In this document: one piece after another, positions 6,967 to 15,075 of the stretch
How positions within the stretch are numbered: position 1 is the first letter of the stretch
How the letters are laid out: every line of letters begins with the position of its first letter
Assembly: GCA_051001135.1 (NCBI GenBank)
Contig: JBPCNO010000034.1
Coordinates: 1 to 16,472, forward strand
Reading direction: 5' to 3'
Length of the DNA: 16,472 bases
Origin: CAWHMN01 sp051001135
GTDB lineage: Bacteria; Acidobacteriota; Terriglobia; Terriglobales; Acidobacteriaceae
Position numbers and translations under genes: made by a program
Notes under the pieces: generated by a model
Database searches by the model: none
Told to the model about the DNA's origin: nothing
Seen by the model: only the letters and a program-made list of their open reading frames with translations

Positions 6967-7061
6967 TGGCGGAAGCGCGTGTGAGTCGAACACACCATCG
7001 TCCGTGAAGGACGACCGCCGGTTTTGAAGACCGGGAGGATCACCGGAACCTACGCGCTTCC
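6967..7061 (-). tRNA. selC: tRNA-Sec (selenocysteine, anticodon TCA)
   Basis: This 95-nt RNA, with encoded CCA, is charged with serine and converted to selenocysteinyl-tRNA by SelA. Read on the minus strand it starts GGAAGCGC and ends GCGCTTCC-G-CCA, giving the diagnostic 8-bp acceptor stem. The T stem GTGTG/CACAC has loop TTCGACT, so the acceptor-T stack is 8+5 as in bacterial tRNA-Sec. The anticodon stem CCGGT/ACCGG holds loop CTTCAAA with anticodon TCA at 7025-7027. A long variable arm contains TCGTCC/GGACGA. The D arm is the long type (AGGTTC CGGT GATCCT) but has one T-T mismatch. It lies divergent from, and 84 bp away from, selD. Confidence 0.96.
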
Positions 7062-7067
7062 AAGGAG

Positions 7068-7080
7068 CGGGATATTCCCG
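7068..7080. promoter_or_regulatory. Palindrome CGGGATATTCCCG between selC and selD
   Basis: A 5+3+5 inverted repeat lies 6 bp upstream of the selC 5' end, inside the 84-bp divergent selC-selD gap. It could be an operator or a processing signal. A TATAGA hexamer at 7096-7101 is a possible -10 facing selD and, because CTATAG is self-complementary, also facing selC, but no clear -35 accompanies it. Only the palindrome itself is certain. Confidence 0.3.
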
Positions 7081-7145
7081 AACCGAACGTGCATCTATAG
7101 AGTACGTTAGACCGCATATGAAAAAAGAACGCAGGAGCGGCGTGC

Positions 7146-8198
7146 GTGGCTAGCCCGGCGGCCGTCAGGCTGACACAGCAGGTGAAGGCGGGCGGATGCG
7201 CCAGCAAGCTTGCGCCCGGATCGCTGCAGGCGGTGCTGGCGAAGCTGCCGCGGCAGACCGACGAGAACCTGCTGGTGGGTTTCGATACATCGGATGATGC
7301 GGGCGTGTACCGCATCGGCCCGGATCTGGCGCTGGTGCAGACGGTCGATTTCTTCACTCCCTTGGTCGACGATCCATACATCTTCGGGCGGATCGCGGCG
7401 GCCAATGCGCTGAGCGACATCTATGCCATGGGCGGACGGGCTCTCACGGCGTTGACCCTGGCGTGTTTTCCTCAACAGGACGATCTAGATACGCTGGAGC
7501 AGATCATGCAGGGCGGCCTCTCGATGATGCGCGAGGCGGGGTGTGTGGTGGTGGGCGGCCACAGCGTGAAAGATCCGGAGATCAAGTTCGGCTACGCGGT
7601 GAGTGGGCTCATCGATCCCAAACGAATTTACACCAACACCGGTGCGCGGCCGGGAGACGTGCTGATCCTGACCAAGCCGATTGGCACAGGCGTGATCACG
7701 ACGGCGCTGAAGCAGGGAAAGGCCGAGCAGAGCTGGGTCGGACGCGCGATCGAATCGATGACTACCTTGAACCGAGCCGCTTCGCTGGTGGCCACGCGCG
7801 AAGAGTTCGAGGTGCATGCCATGACCGATGTGACCGGGTTCGGGCTGATGGGACATGGACGCGAGCTGGCGATGGGCAGCGGGGTGTCGCTCGAGATTGA
7901 GGTAAACGCTGTGCCGCTGATCGATGGCGCGCGCGACGCTGTGCGCATGGGAACGATTCCCGCGGGCCTGCTGGCGAATCGCGAGTTTGCCGGATGTTTC
8001 GTGTGCGAACGCGAGGGAGCGGAGATTGCCGAGGACCTGGTCACGCTGATGTACGATCCGCAAACCTCGGGAGGACTGCTCATCGCGGTTGCGGAGGAGG
8101 ATGCCGAGCCGCTGCTGCATGCATTGCATGGAGAGCGGATTGCCGCGTCGCGGATTGGCCGTGTGGGCGACCGCAAGGCGATGATCGAGCTGCGATAG
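7146..8198 (+). CDS. selD: Selenide, water dikinase (selenophosphate synthetase)
   Basis: Makes monoselenophosphate from selenide and ATP, the selenium donor for SelA. The 350 residues match the family. The catalytic pair is C18 and K21 in KAGGCASKL, so this is a cysteine form, not itself a selenoprotein. Other family motifs are SDDAG at 49-53, NALSDIYAMGG at 87-97, GGHS at 137-140, TDVTGFGLMGH at 227-237 and DPQTSGGLL at 304-312. The start is GTG at 7146 with AGGAG at 7133-7137; an ATG at 7118 is out of frame and soon hits a stop. It leads the selD-selA-selB operon, with selA 4 bp downstream. Confidence 0.96.
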   Translation: MASPAAVRLTQQVKAGGCASKLAPGSLQAVLAKLPRQTDENLLVGFDTSDDAGVYRIGPDLALVQTVDFFTPLVDDPYIFGRIAAANALSDIYAMGGRALTALTLACFPQQDDLDTLEQIMQGGLSMMREAGCVVVGGHSVKDPEIKFGYAVSGLIDPKRIYTNTGARPGDVLILTKPIGTGVITTALKQGKAEQSWVGRAIESMTTLNRAASLVATREEFEVHAMTDVTGFGLMGHGRELAMGSGVSLEIEVNAVPLIDGARDAVRMGTIPAGLLANREFAGCFVCEREGAEIAEDLVTLMYDPQTSGGLLIAVAEEDAEPLLHALHGERIAASRIGRVGDRKAMIELR

Positions 8199-8202
8199 AA
8201 GT

Positions 8203-9708
8203 ATGAGCGGGAACGAAGGAAAGCAGGAACTCTATCGGCGGTTGCCGCAGCTTGGCGAGCTGGTCGAAAGCTGTTTGCTGATCGAATCTGTGCGGGCATA
8301 TCGGCGCGAGCTGGTGGTGGATGCAGCGCGCGCTCAGGTAGTAGAGATGCGTGAGGAGATCGCCGCCGGAACGTATACGGCTGCCAGCCTGGATGAAGAG
8401 GTGCGTGCACTGCCGCACGCCATCGCGGCCCAGGTGGCCAACGGTCTCCGACCGACGCTGCGGTCAGTGATCAATGCCACCGGCGTGATCCTGCATACCA
8501 ATTTAGGACGAGCCCCGCTGAGCGAGGCGGCCCTGGCCCGTGTGGTCGAGGTGGCGAAGGGTTACTGCAACCTGGAGCTCGATCTCGGCTCGGGTGAGCG
8601 AAGCCGGCGAGACGACCACATTGAGGACATTTTGCTGCGGCTCGTTGCGCTCCTCATCGGTGAGCCGGAACGGGAAGTCGCTTCAACCCGCGCAGCCCTC
8701 GTGGTAAACAATTGCGCGGCTGCGACATTTCTAGCGCTGAACTCACTGGCAGAGGGCGGCGAAGTGATCGTCTCGCGCGGAGAGCTGGTCGAGATCGGCG
8801 GCGGCTTCCGCATCCCGGACATACTGCGAAAGTCCGGATCGCTGCTGCGCGAGGTGGGCACGACCAACCGGACGCGCATCAACGATTATGCAGCGGCGAT
8901 CACGTCGGACACACGGCTGATACTGCGCGTGCACCAGTCGAACTTCAAAATCGAAGGCTTCACCGAGCGGCCTTCGCTCCCCGACTTGATCGCGTTGAGC
9001 CGGCAGGCTTCAGTGCCGGTGTTCGAAGATCAGGGCACCGGTTGCATGGTGCCGCTGGATACATACGGGATGACGCAGGAGGCTTCGCTGATCGAGAGCC
9101 TGCGCGCAGGACCGGATCTGGTGGCGGCGAGCGGCGACAAACTTCTCGGCGGCCCGCAATGCGGCATGCTGATCGGCGGCAAGGATCTGATCGCGAAGAT
9201 CCGTGCGAATCCGCTGCTGCGCGCCTTCCGAGTGGACAAGATGACCTATGCCGCATTGCAGGCGACGCTGCTCGCGTACCTGACCGGCGACACGGAGTCC
9301 ATTCCCACGCTGCACATGCTGGCAATAGCGCCAGAGCGGATACGGCAGCGCTGCGAGGCGTTGGCGAAAGCGCTGCACTCGCACACGCTCGCTACCGCGC
9401 ACACGCTCGCTATCGAATGTGTCGAGGTGCGCAGTGTGGTGGGCGGCGGTACCACGCCGGGCGCTTCGCTGCCCAGCTTTGCCGTGGCCTTGCGCCATGG
9501 TGAGTTCAACGCGACATCGCTGGCCGCTGCGTTGCGAAGGCTCGACCCCGCGGTGCTCGCGCGCACTCAGGAGGACCGGGTGCTGCTGGATCTGCGAACG
9601 GTACCGGAGGAGATGGACGCGGTGCTGGTCCGGCTGCTGCAAGTGGAGTTCGACCAGCGCCGGGACGATCGACTGGAGCGTGCGACGCAGGTACCCGGCG
9701 GTGAATGA
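8203..9708 (+). CDS. selA: L-seryl-tRNA(Sec) selenium transferase
   Basis: A PLP enzyme that converts Ser-tRNA(Sec) to Sec-tRNA(Sec) using selenophosphate; bacterial SelA forms a large ring (a decamer in the solved structure). The protein has 501 residues, a little longer than E. coli SelA. The N-terminal tRNA-binding region covers about 1-85, including RSVINATGVILHTNLGRAPL (88-107). The PLP lysine is K313 in ASGDKLLGGPQCG, and EDQGTG is at 275-280. The ATG at 8203 is 4 bp after the selD stop. The end of the gene overlaps the selB start by 8 bp, indicating coupled translation. Substrate is the selC product just upstream. Confidence 0.96.
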   Translation: MSGNEGKQELYRRLPQLGELVESCLLIESVRAYRRELVVDAARAQVVEMREEIAAGTYTAASLDEEVRALPHAIAAQVANGLRPTLRSVINATGVILHTNLGRAPLSEAALARVVEVAKGYCNLELDLGSGERSRRDDHIEDILLRLVALLIGEPEREVASTRAALVVNNCAAATFLALNSLAEGGEVIVSRGELVEIGGGFRIPDILRKSGSLLREVGTTNRTRINDYAAAITSDTRLILRVHQSNFKIEGFTERPSLPDLIALSRQASVPVFEDQGTGCMVPLDTYGMTQEASLIESLRAGPDLVAASGDKLLGGPQCGMLIGGKDLIAKIRANPLLRAFRVDKMTYAALQATLLAYLTGDTESIPTLHMLAIAPERIRQRCEALAKALHSHTLATAHTLAIECVEVRSVVGGGTTPGASLPSFAVALRHGEFNATSLAAALRRLDPAVLARTQEDRVLLDLRTVPEEMDAVLVRLLQVEFDQRRDDRLERATQVPGGE

Positions 9709-11650
9709 AAGCGAGAGCACTCGGCAACAAGCCGGTGTGCGCAGGGAGAAGTCCGTAGTCGTCGGCACGGCCGGCCACATCGATCACGGCAAGACTGCAT
9801 TGGTCCGCGCGCTGACGGGCACCGATACGGACCGGCTGCCGGAAGAAAAGCGTCGTGGCATCACCATCGATCTGGGCTTCGCGTCGCTCGACATGCATGC
9901 TGCCGATGGCACGCCGTTACAGGTGAGCTTCGTGGATGTCCCGGGACACCACGCCTTCGTGCGCAACATGCTGGCCGGGGCAGGTGGTATCGATTGCGTG
10001 ATGCTGGTGATCTCGGCGGAGGAAGGCGTAAAGCCGCAGACGCTGGAGCATCTGGCCATCTGCACGCTGCTGGGCATTACGCGCGGGCTTACCGTGCTGA
10101 CCAAGATCGATGCGGTGAGCGAAGATCGTCTGCGTGCGGTCTGCGCTGAGGTGGCGCAGGCGCTCGATGGTTCATTTTTGAACGGAGCGCCGATGCTGCC
10201 AGTGAGCGCATTCAGTGGGCAGGGCATGGACGCGCTGACCACCGAGCTTCGCCACCTGGCGTTGCAGATACCGGAACGAAGCGCGGAAGCGCTGCCCCGC
10301 ATGCCGCTCGATCGCGCCTTCACCATGCGGGGCTTCGGCACGGTGGTCACCGGAACGCTGCTCGCGGGTGCGATCAAGAGTGGGGAAGCGCTCGTGGTGC
10401 AGCCGGGAAACCGCAAGGTGCGGGTGCGCGGGATGCAGATCCACGGCAGAGACGAGCTAGCAGCACACGCCGCAGCAAGGGTGGCGCTCAACCTGTCCGG
10501 AATCGAAGTGGGCGACGTGCGACGCGGCGACACGCTGGTGCCGGCCGGGACCCTCACGGCCACGGATACGATCGATATCCAAATGTCGCTGCTGCCGGAT
10601 GCGCCTGCGGTCAAGCACCGCTCGCGCCTTCGCTTGCACGCATTCACGTCGGATACGCTCGCTTCCGTGTCGCTCTACGATTATCAGCCGGTGTCACCGG
10701 GAGCGGGAGGGATCGCGCGTCTTCGGCTGACCAGGCCAATCCTGATTCTTCCGGGAGATCGATTGGTGCTGCGGCAGTGTTCGCCCGCCATCACCATCGG
10801 CGGCGGACGAGTGCTCGATGCGCATCCTCTTCCCAGGATCAAGAAGACGGAGTGCCTGAAATGGCTGGAGGCGATGAGAAGCGCCATTACAGAGGGCCCG
10901 GGAGTGAGCATAGGCGAGCGCCAGCTATTGCTGCGCGTCGCGCGGCGGGAGACTGGCGGGATCGGGCTCGACCAACTTGTCACGGAGACCGGGTGGAGCG
11001 GCGGGACGGTGCGAGCAATGGCGGCGCCGCTGATCGCGCGCGGCATTCTTGTGAGCACGGCCGATAGTCATCTGGTCGTCGCCGACGCTCTCGACAACGC
11101 CGCAGGCTCCATCATGGCCGGGGTGAAGCAGGCGGGCGGCGCGGCGATCAAGCGCTCGGAGCTGCGCAGCCATACGGGGCTGACGGAGCAGGTCTTTGGT
11201 CTGGCGCTCGATCGTTTACTGGCTGGGCAAAAGCTCGAAGTGAAGGGCGAGCTCGTCTCCATCTTCGGGGCGGCGCCTCGGATCTCCGATATAGACCTGC
11301 AGCGGCTGGCGGCGATCGAGCAGGCGTATGCGGCTGCGGGATTGGCTGCTCCGCTGCTGCGGGATGTAGGCGAGCGGCTGGGAGTGGGCAGTGCCGAGCT
11401 GCGGCGGCTGATGACGCTGCTGCTGCGCGAAAATAAGCTGCTGAAGCTGAGCGCCGACGATCTCTACATGCATCGCGACGCGCTCGAAAAGCTGAAGACG
11501 CAGATCAAGGCGTTGCGCGGGCAGAGCATGGATGTGGCGCGCTTTAAGGAGATCACGGGCCTGTCCAGAAAGTACGCCATCCCGTTGCTCGAGCATCTGG
11601 ACCGGGAGCGCATCACGCGCAAGCAGGGCGAGACGCGGCTGGTGCTGTAG
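9701..11650 (+). CDS. selB: Selenocysteine-specific translation elongation factor SelB
   Basis: A GTPase that carries Sec-tRNA(Sec) to ribosomes stalled at a UGA followed by a SECIS hairpin. The N-terminal EF-Tu-like domain has GTAGHIDHGKT at 22-32, RRGITIDLGF at 51-60, DVPGH at 79-83 and TKID at 134-137. Beta-barrel domains II and III follow. The C-terminal half, from about residue 400, consists of winged-helix repeats that bind the SECIS RNA, ending in a final module with ITGLSRKYAIPLLEHLDR. The GTG at 9701, inside the selA end, gives 649 residues. A GTG at 9737 is an alternative; both precede the conserved domain. An open frame continues further upstream inside selA but is not family-like. 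The cognate SECIS lies about 800 bp downstream. Confidence 0.95.
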   Translation: MNESESTRQQAGVRREKSVVVGTAGHIDHGKTALVRALTGTDTDRLPEEKRRGITIDLGFASLDMHAADGTPLQVSFVDVPGHHAFVRNMLAGAGGIDCVMLVISAEEGVKPQTLEHLAICTLLGITRGLTVLTKIDAVSEDRLRAVCAEVAQALDGSFLNGAPMLPVSAFSGQGMDALTTELRHLALQIPERSAEALPRMPLDRAFTMRGFGTVVTGTLLAGAIKSGEALVVQPGNRKVRVRGMQIHGRDELAAHAAARVALNLSGIEVGDVRRGDTLVPAGTLTATDTIDIQMSLLPDAPAVKHRSRLRLHAFTSDTLASVSLYDYQPVSPGAGGIARLRLTRPILILPGDRLVLRQCSPAITIGGGRVLDAHPLPRIKKTECLKWLEAMRSAITEGPGVSIGERQLLLRVARRETGGIGLDQLVTETGWSGGTVRAMAAPLIARGILVSTADSHLVVADALDNAAGSIMAGVKQAGGAAIKRSELRSHTGLTEQVFGLALDRLLAGQKLEVKGELVSIFGAAPRISDIDLQRLAAIEQAYAAAGLAAPLLRDVGERLGVGSAELRRLMTLLLRENKLLKLSADDLYMHRDALEKLKTQIKALRGQSMDVARFKEITGLSRKYAIPLLEHLDRERITRKQGETRLVL

Positions 11651-11656
11651 GCGAAA

Positions 11657-11686
11657 AGCCGATCCCTCGGCTGCGCTCGGGATGAC
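11657..11686 (-). repeat. Dispersed intergenic repeat (copy C)
   Basis: GCTCGGGATGAC at 11675-11686 is the reverse complement of the repeat core. Beside it AGCCGA (11657-11662) pairs with TCGGCT (11667-11672) around a TCCC loop, 6 bp after the selB stop. It probably marks the end of the selDAB transcript. The rest of the 239-bp gap to the formate dehydrogenase gene (11651-11889) has no gene; its last 120 bp is AC-rich and presumably carries the promoter and leader, but I could not fix a convincing -35/-10 pair. Confidence 0.5.
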
Positions 11687-11889
11687 AGGTTACGGGAACG
11701 GGTAAGTCATCGCCCGGGCCCTCCATCGGTGGAAAGCGAGGCAACGTCGCTCCGCGTACGCCGGCTGAATGCGTGGATTTCCGCAGCAAACAACCCAATC
11801 CGAAGCAATTGCATTCCCAAACAACAGACCGCTACACGCACGAGCGCTGCGGCCACGAAACTCACTCACATCCGCACATGGGAGTCACA

Positions 11890-14800
11890 ATGATCAAGGA
11901 TCTTCTCTCGCGCTGGCCGCTCATCCGCCAGATTCAAACGGGTTCGAACGGCAATGGGTCTGAATCCTGGAGCGAACGCACGCGTACGCTCCAGCCGAAG
12001 ACCGCCGGGTGTGAGGTTGCCCACTCCATTTGTCCCTACTGCGCTGTAGGGTGCGGTCAACTCATTTATCACAAGGATGGAAAGCTGGTGTCGGTCGAAG
12101 GCGACCCGAAGTCGCCCATCTCCCGCGGTCACCTTTGCCCCAAGGGCGCGGACACCTTCCAATTGCATACGCATCCGCATCGACTGAAGACGGTGAAGTA
12201 TCGCCCGCCGTATGCGCGCGAGTGGGAGGACCTGGATCTCGAGACCGCGATGGACATGATTGCGGACCGGGTGTGGGAGACGCGCGAGAAGACCTTTGCG
12301 GAAGAGCAGGACGGCAGGCCGGTGATGCAGACCAAAAGCATCGCGCACCTTGGCGGCGCGACGCTGGATAACGAAGAGAACTACCTGATCAAGAAACTCT
12401 TCTCCGGAGGTCTGGGCATGGTCTGCGTAAGCAACCAGGCCCGTATATGACACAGCGCCACGGTGCCCGGTCTGGGCACCTCATTCGGACGTGGTGGAGC
12501 AACGACGGCGCTGCAGTCGCTGGCTGATTCCGACGCTATTCTCATCATGGGATCGTCCATGGCCGAGCAGCATCCGGTCGGATTCCAATGGGTGATGCGG
12601 GCGCGCGAGCGTGGCTGCCAACTGATCCACGTGGATCCGCGGTTCACGCGTACGTCCGCGACGGCGGATATCTGGGTGCCCCTGCGTGCCGGGACGGACA
12701 TTGTGTTTCTCGGGGCGCTGATCAGATATGTACTTGAGAAGGAAAAGTATTTTCATGAGTACGTCGTTCACTATACGAACGCCCCGACGATTCTGCGGGA
12801 AGACTTCCGCGACACCGAGGACCTGGGTGGGCTCTTCTCCGGATGGGACGCGGAGAAGAAGCAATACGATCCGGAGACCTGGCTGTATCAGGGCTCGCCG
12901 TCGAAGAAGGAGTCAGGCTCACAGCCCGGCCATCATCCCGCCGGGGGCGGTCACGGGAAGGACCGCGGCGGGGAGGCGGGCGATACGGAGGTGTACGAAT
13001 CCGATCCCACGCTGCAACATCCGCGATGTATCTTCCAGGTATTGAAGCGGCACTTCAGCCGGTACACGCCGGAGATGGTGGAGAGCACCTGCGGCGTGCC
13101 CAAGGATGTGTTCCTGAAGACGGCGGAGACGTACGTGAACGCTTCCGGCCCGGAGAAGACAGGATGCATCTGCTATGCGGTGGGCTGGACGCACCACTCC
13201 ACCGGAGCGCAGATCATCCATGCCGCGTCGATCCTGCAGTTGCTGCTGGGCAATATGGGACGGCCGGGTGGCGGCATCCTGGCGCTGCGCGGCCATGCTT
13301 CGATTCAGGGCTCGACCGATATACCCACGCTTTACGACATTCTCCCCGGCTATCTGCCGATGCCGTTCTTCGACAGCAATGTCGACAGCCTGGACAAGTA
13401 CATCCAGAAACACACATCACCAGCAGGCCTGTGGTCGAACTTCGATAAGTACATCGTCAGCATGCTGCGGGCGTGGTATGGCGACGCTGCTACCAAGGAG
13501 AACGAGTGGGGGTACCAATGGCTGCCACGCGTCACCGGCGATCACTCCGAGCTTGGCTACTGGCTTGACATGCAGGATGGCAAGCTGGATGGCCTATTCG
13601 TAATGGGGCAGAATCCGGCGGTAGGCGCGCCCAATGGCCGCTTCCAGCGAACGGCGATGGCCAAGCTGAAGTGGATGGTGGTGCGCGACATGGTGGAGAT
13701 CGAGACCGCGTCGTTCTGGAAGGACTCACCCGAGGTCCTGCGCGGCGAGTTGAACCCCGACGAGATCGATACGGAAGTGTTCCTGATGCCGGCGGCGGGG
13801 CAGGCGGAAAAGAGCGGCACCTTCACCAACACACAACGGCTGTTGCAGTGGCATAACAAAGCGATCGATCCGGAAGGCGATGCCCGCAGTGAGACCTGGT
13901 TCGTCTACCACCTGGGAAAGCGGCTGAAGGCCAAGGCGGCGCGGGAGCAGACGCACAAGAACATCGCCATGAATGCGCTCACCTGGGACCTGCCAGTGGA
14001 AGGCGAGGTCGCGGAGCCAGAGGCCGAGGCGGTTCTGGCCGAGATCAATGGCTACCACTATGCCGATCGTTCACCGATGCAGAGCTTCGACGATCTGAAG
14101 AGTGACGGCTCCACCGCCGCCGGCTGTTGGATCTATACCGGCGTGATGCCGCGCGTGGGTGAGAACATCGCCAACAAACGCGAGCCGCACGACGCACTGG
14201 GCCATGGCTGGGGTTTTGCGTGGCCCAAGGATACGCGCATCATCTACAACCGCGCCTCTGCGAAGCCGGATGGAACGCCATGGAGCGAGCGCAAGAAGCT
14301 CGTCTGGTGGGACAAAGAGCAAAAGAAGTGGACGGGCGAGGATACGCCGGACTTCAAGCTGACGCATGCGCCGGACGCGAAGGGCGACCCGAGCAAGGGC
14401 GGGCTGGACGCGCTGGATGGCGACAAGCCCTTCACCCTGCATCCGGACGGCGTGGGGTGGCTGTACGTCAGTAGCGGCCTGAAGGACGGTCCCCTGCCCA
14501 CGCACTTCGAGCCGCTGGAATCGGTGACACGCAACGCGCTCTATCCCGCCCATCAGGACAATCCGCCGGCGGACAAGAAGGAGCGCCAGGGAAATCGATA
14601 CGCCGATTCACCCGGCGATCCGCGATTCCCGCATGTGCTCACCACCTACCGGCTTACAGAGCACCACACCGCCGGCGGTATGTCTCGAACGCTAAGCCAT
14701 CTTTCAGAGCTGCAGCCGGAGCTCTTCACCGAAATCTCGCCCGAGCTGGCACAGGCTGCCGGTGTGGAGCACGGAGCGTGGGTCACGCTGGTCTCGCCGC

Positions 14801-15075
14801 GCGGTATCGTCTCCGCCCGGGCGCTGGTTACCGCGCGCATGCGCCCGCTCCAGATCGACGGCCGCACGGTGCATCAGGTGGGATTGCCGTATCACTGGGG
14901 CTGGAAGGGATTGGTGACGGGCGATGTTGCCAACGATCTACTGGCAATTTCAGAGGAGCCGAATGTGCGCATCATGGAATCGAAGGCGCTGGTGTGCAAC
15001 CTGATTCCCGGGCGGCGCGCCAGCGGGGAAGAGGCACTTCACGAACTCGACGAATTGCTGAGGAGGCAGGCATGA
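11890..15075 (+). CDS. Selenocysteine-containing formate dehydrogenase, catalytic (molybdopterin) subunit
   Basis: An FdnG-like enzyme that oxidises formate to CO2 at a Mo/W bis-molybdopterin site. It reads through TGA at 12448-12450 as selenocysteine 187, followed by the conserved His188, giving 1061 residues. The N-terminal [4Fe-4S] site uses C48, C51, C55 and C83. The central molybdopterin domain includes GLGTSFGRGG after the Sec and GQNPAVGAPN further on. The C-terminal dinucleotide-binding domain begins near residue 915 (TYRLTEHHTAGGMSRTLSHL). The start is ATG 11890 with GGGAG at 11880-11884. No twin-arginine signal precedes the iron-sulfur motif, unlike E. coli FdnG. A Gly/His-rich stretch at about 335-366 looks inserted relative to that enzyme. 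The stop overlaps the next gene by ATGA. A standard gene caller would split it at the TGA. Confidence 0.94.
12448..12480 (+). promoter_or_regulatory. Bacterial SECIS element with Sec UGA codon
   Basis: The UGA at 12448-12450 is followed by a perfect 7-bp stem, GGTGCCC (12462-12468) with GGGCACC (12474-12480), closing the 5-nt loop GGTCT (12469-12473). The GGUCU apical loop and its distance of 18 nt after the UGA match what I recall of the E. coli fdhF SECIS, where the loop G and U contact SelB. The translated context ARI-U-HSATVPGLGT is that of formate dehydrogenases. This is the signal that recruits SelB. Confidence 0.93.

Noticed and set aside
9419..9700. Upstream in-frame extension of selB inside selA
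   Set aside because: The extra 94 residues are Arg/Trp/Cys-rich noise from the selA sequence in another frame; the GTG at 9701 gives a family-like N-terminus.
11651..11889. Sigma-54 or strong sigma-70 promoter for the formate dehydrogenase operon
   Set aside because: No GG-N10-GC pattern at a suitable position, and candidate -35/-10 pairs (for example around TTGCAT near 11810) match the consensus poorly.
12448..12450. TGA as a nonsense mutation making the formate dehydrogenase a pseudogene
   Set aside because: The frame continues with conserved sequence for 874 codons, a His follows the UGA as in known selenoenzymes, a SECIS hairpin is present, and all Sec machinery is adjacent.
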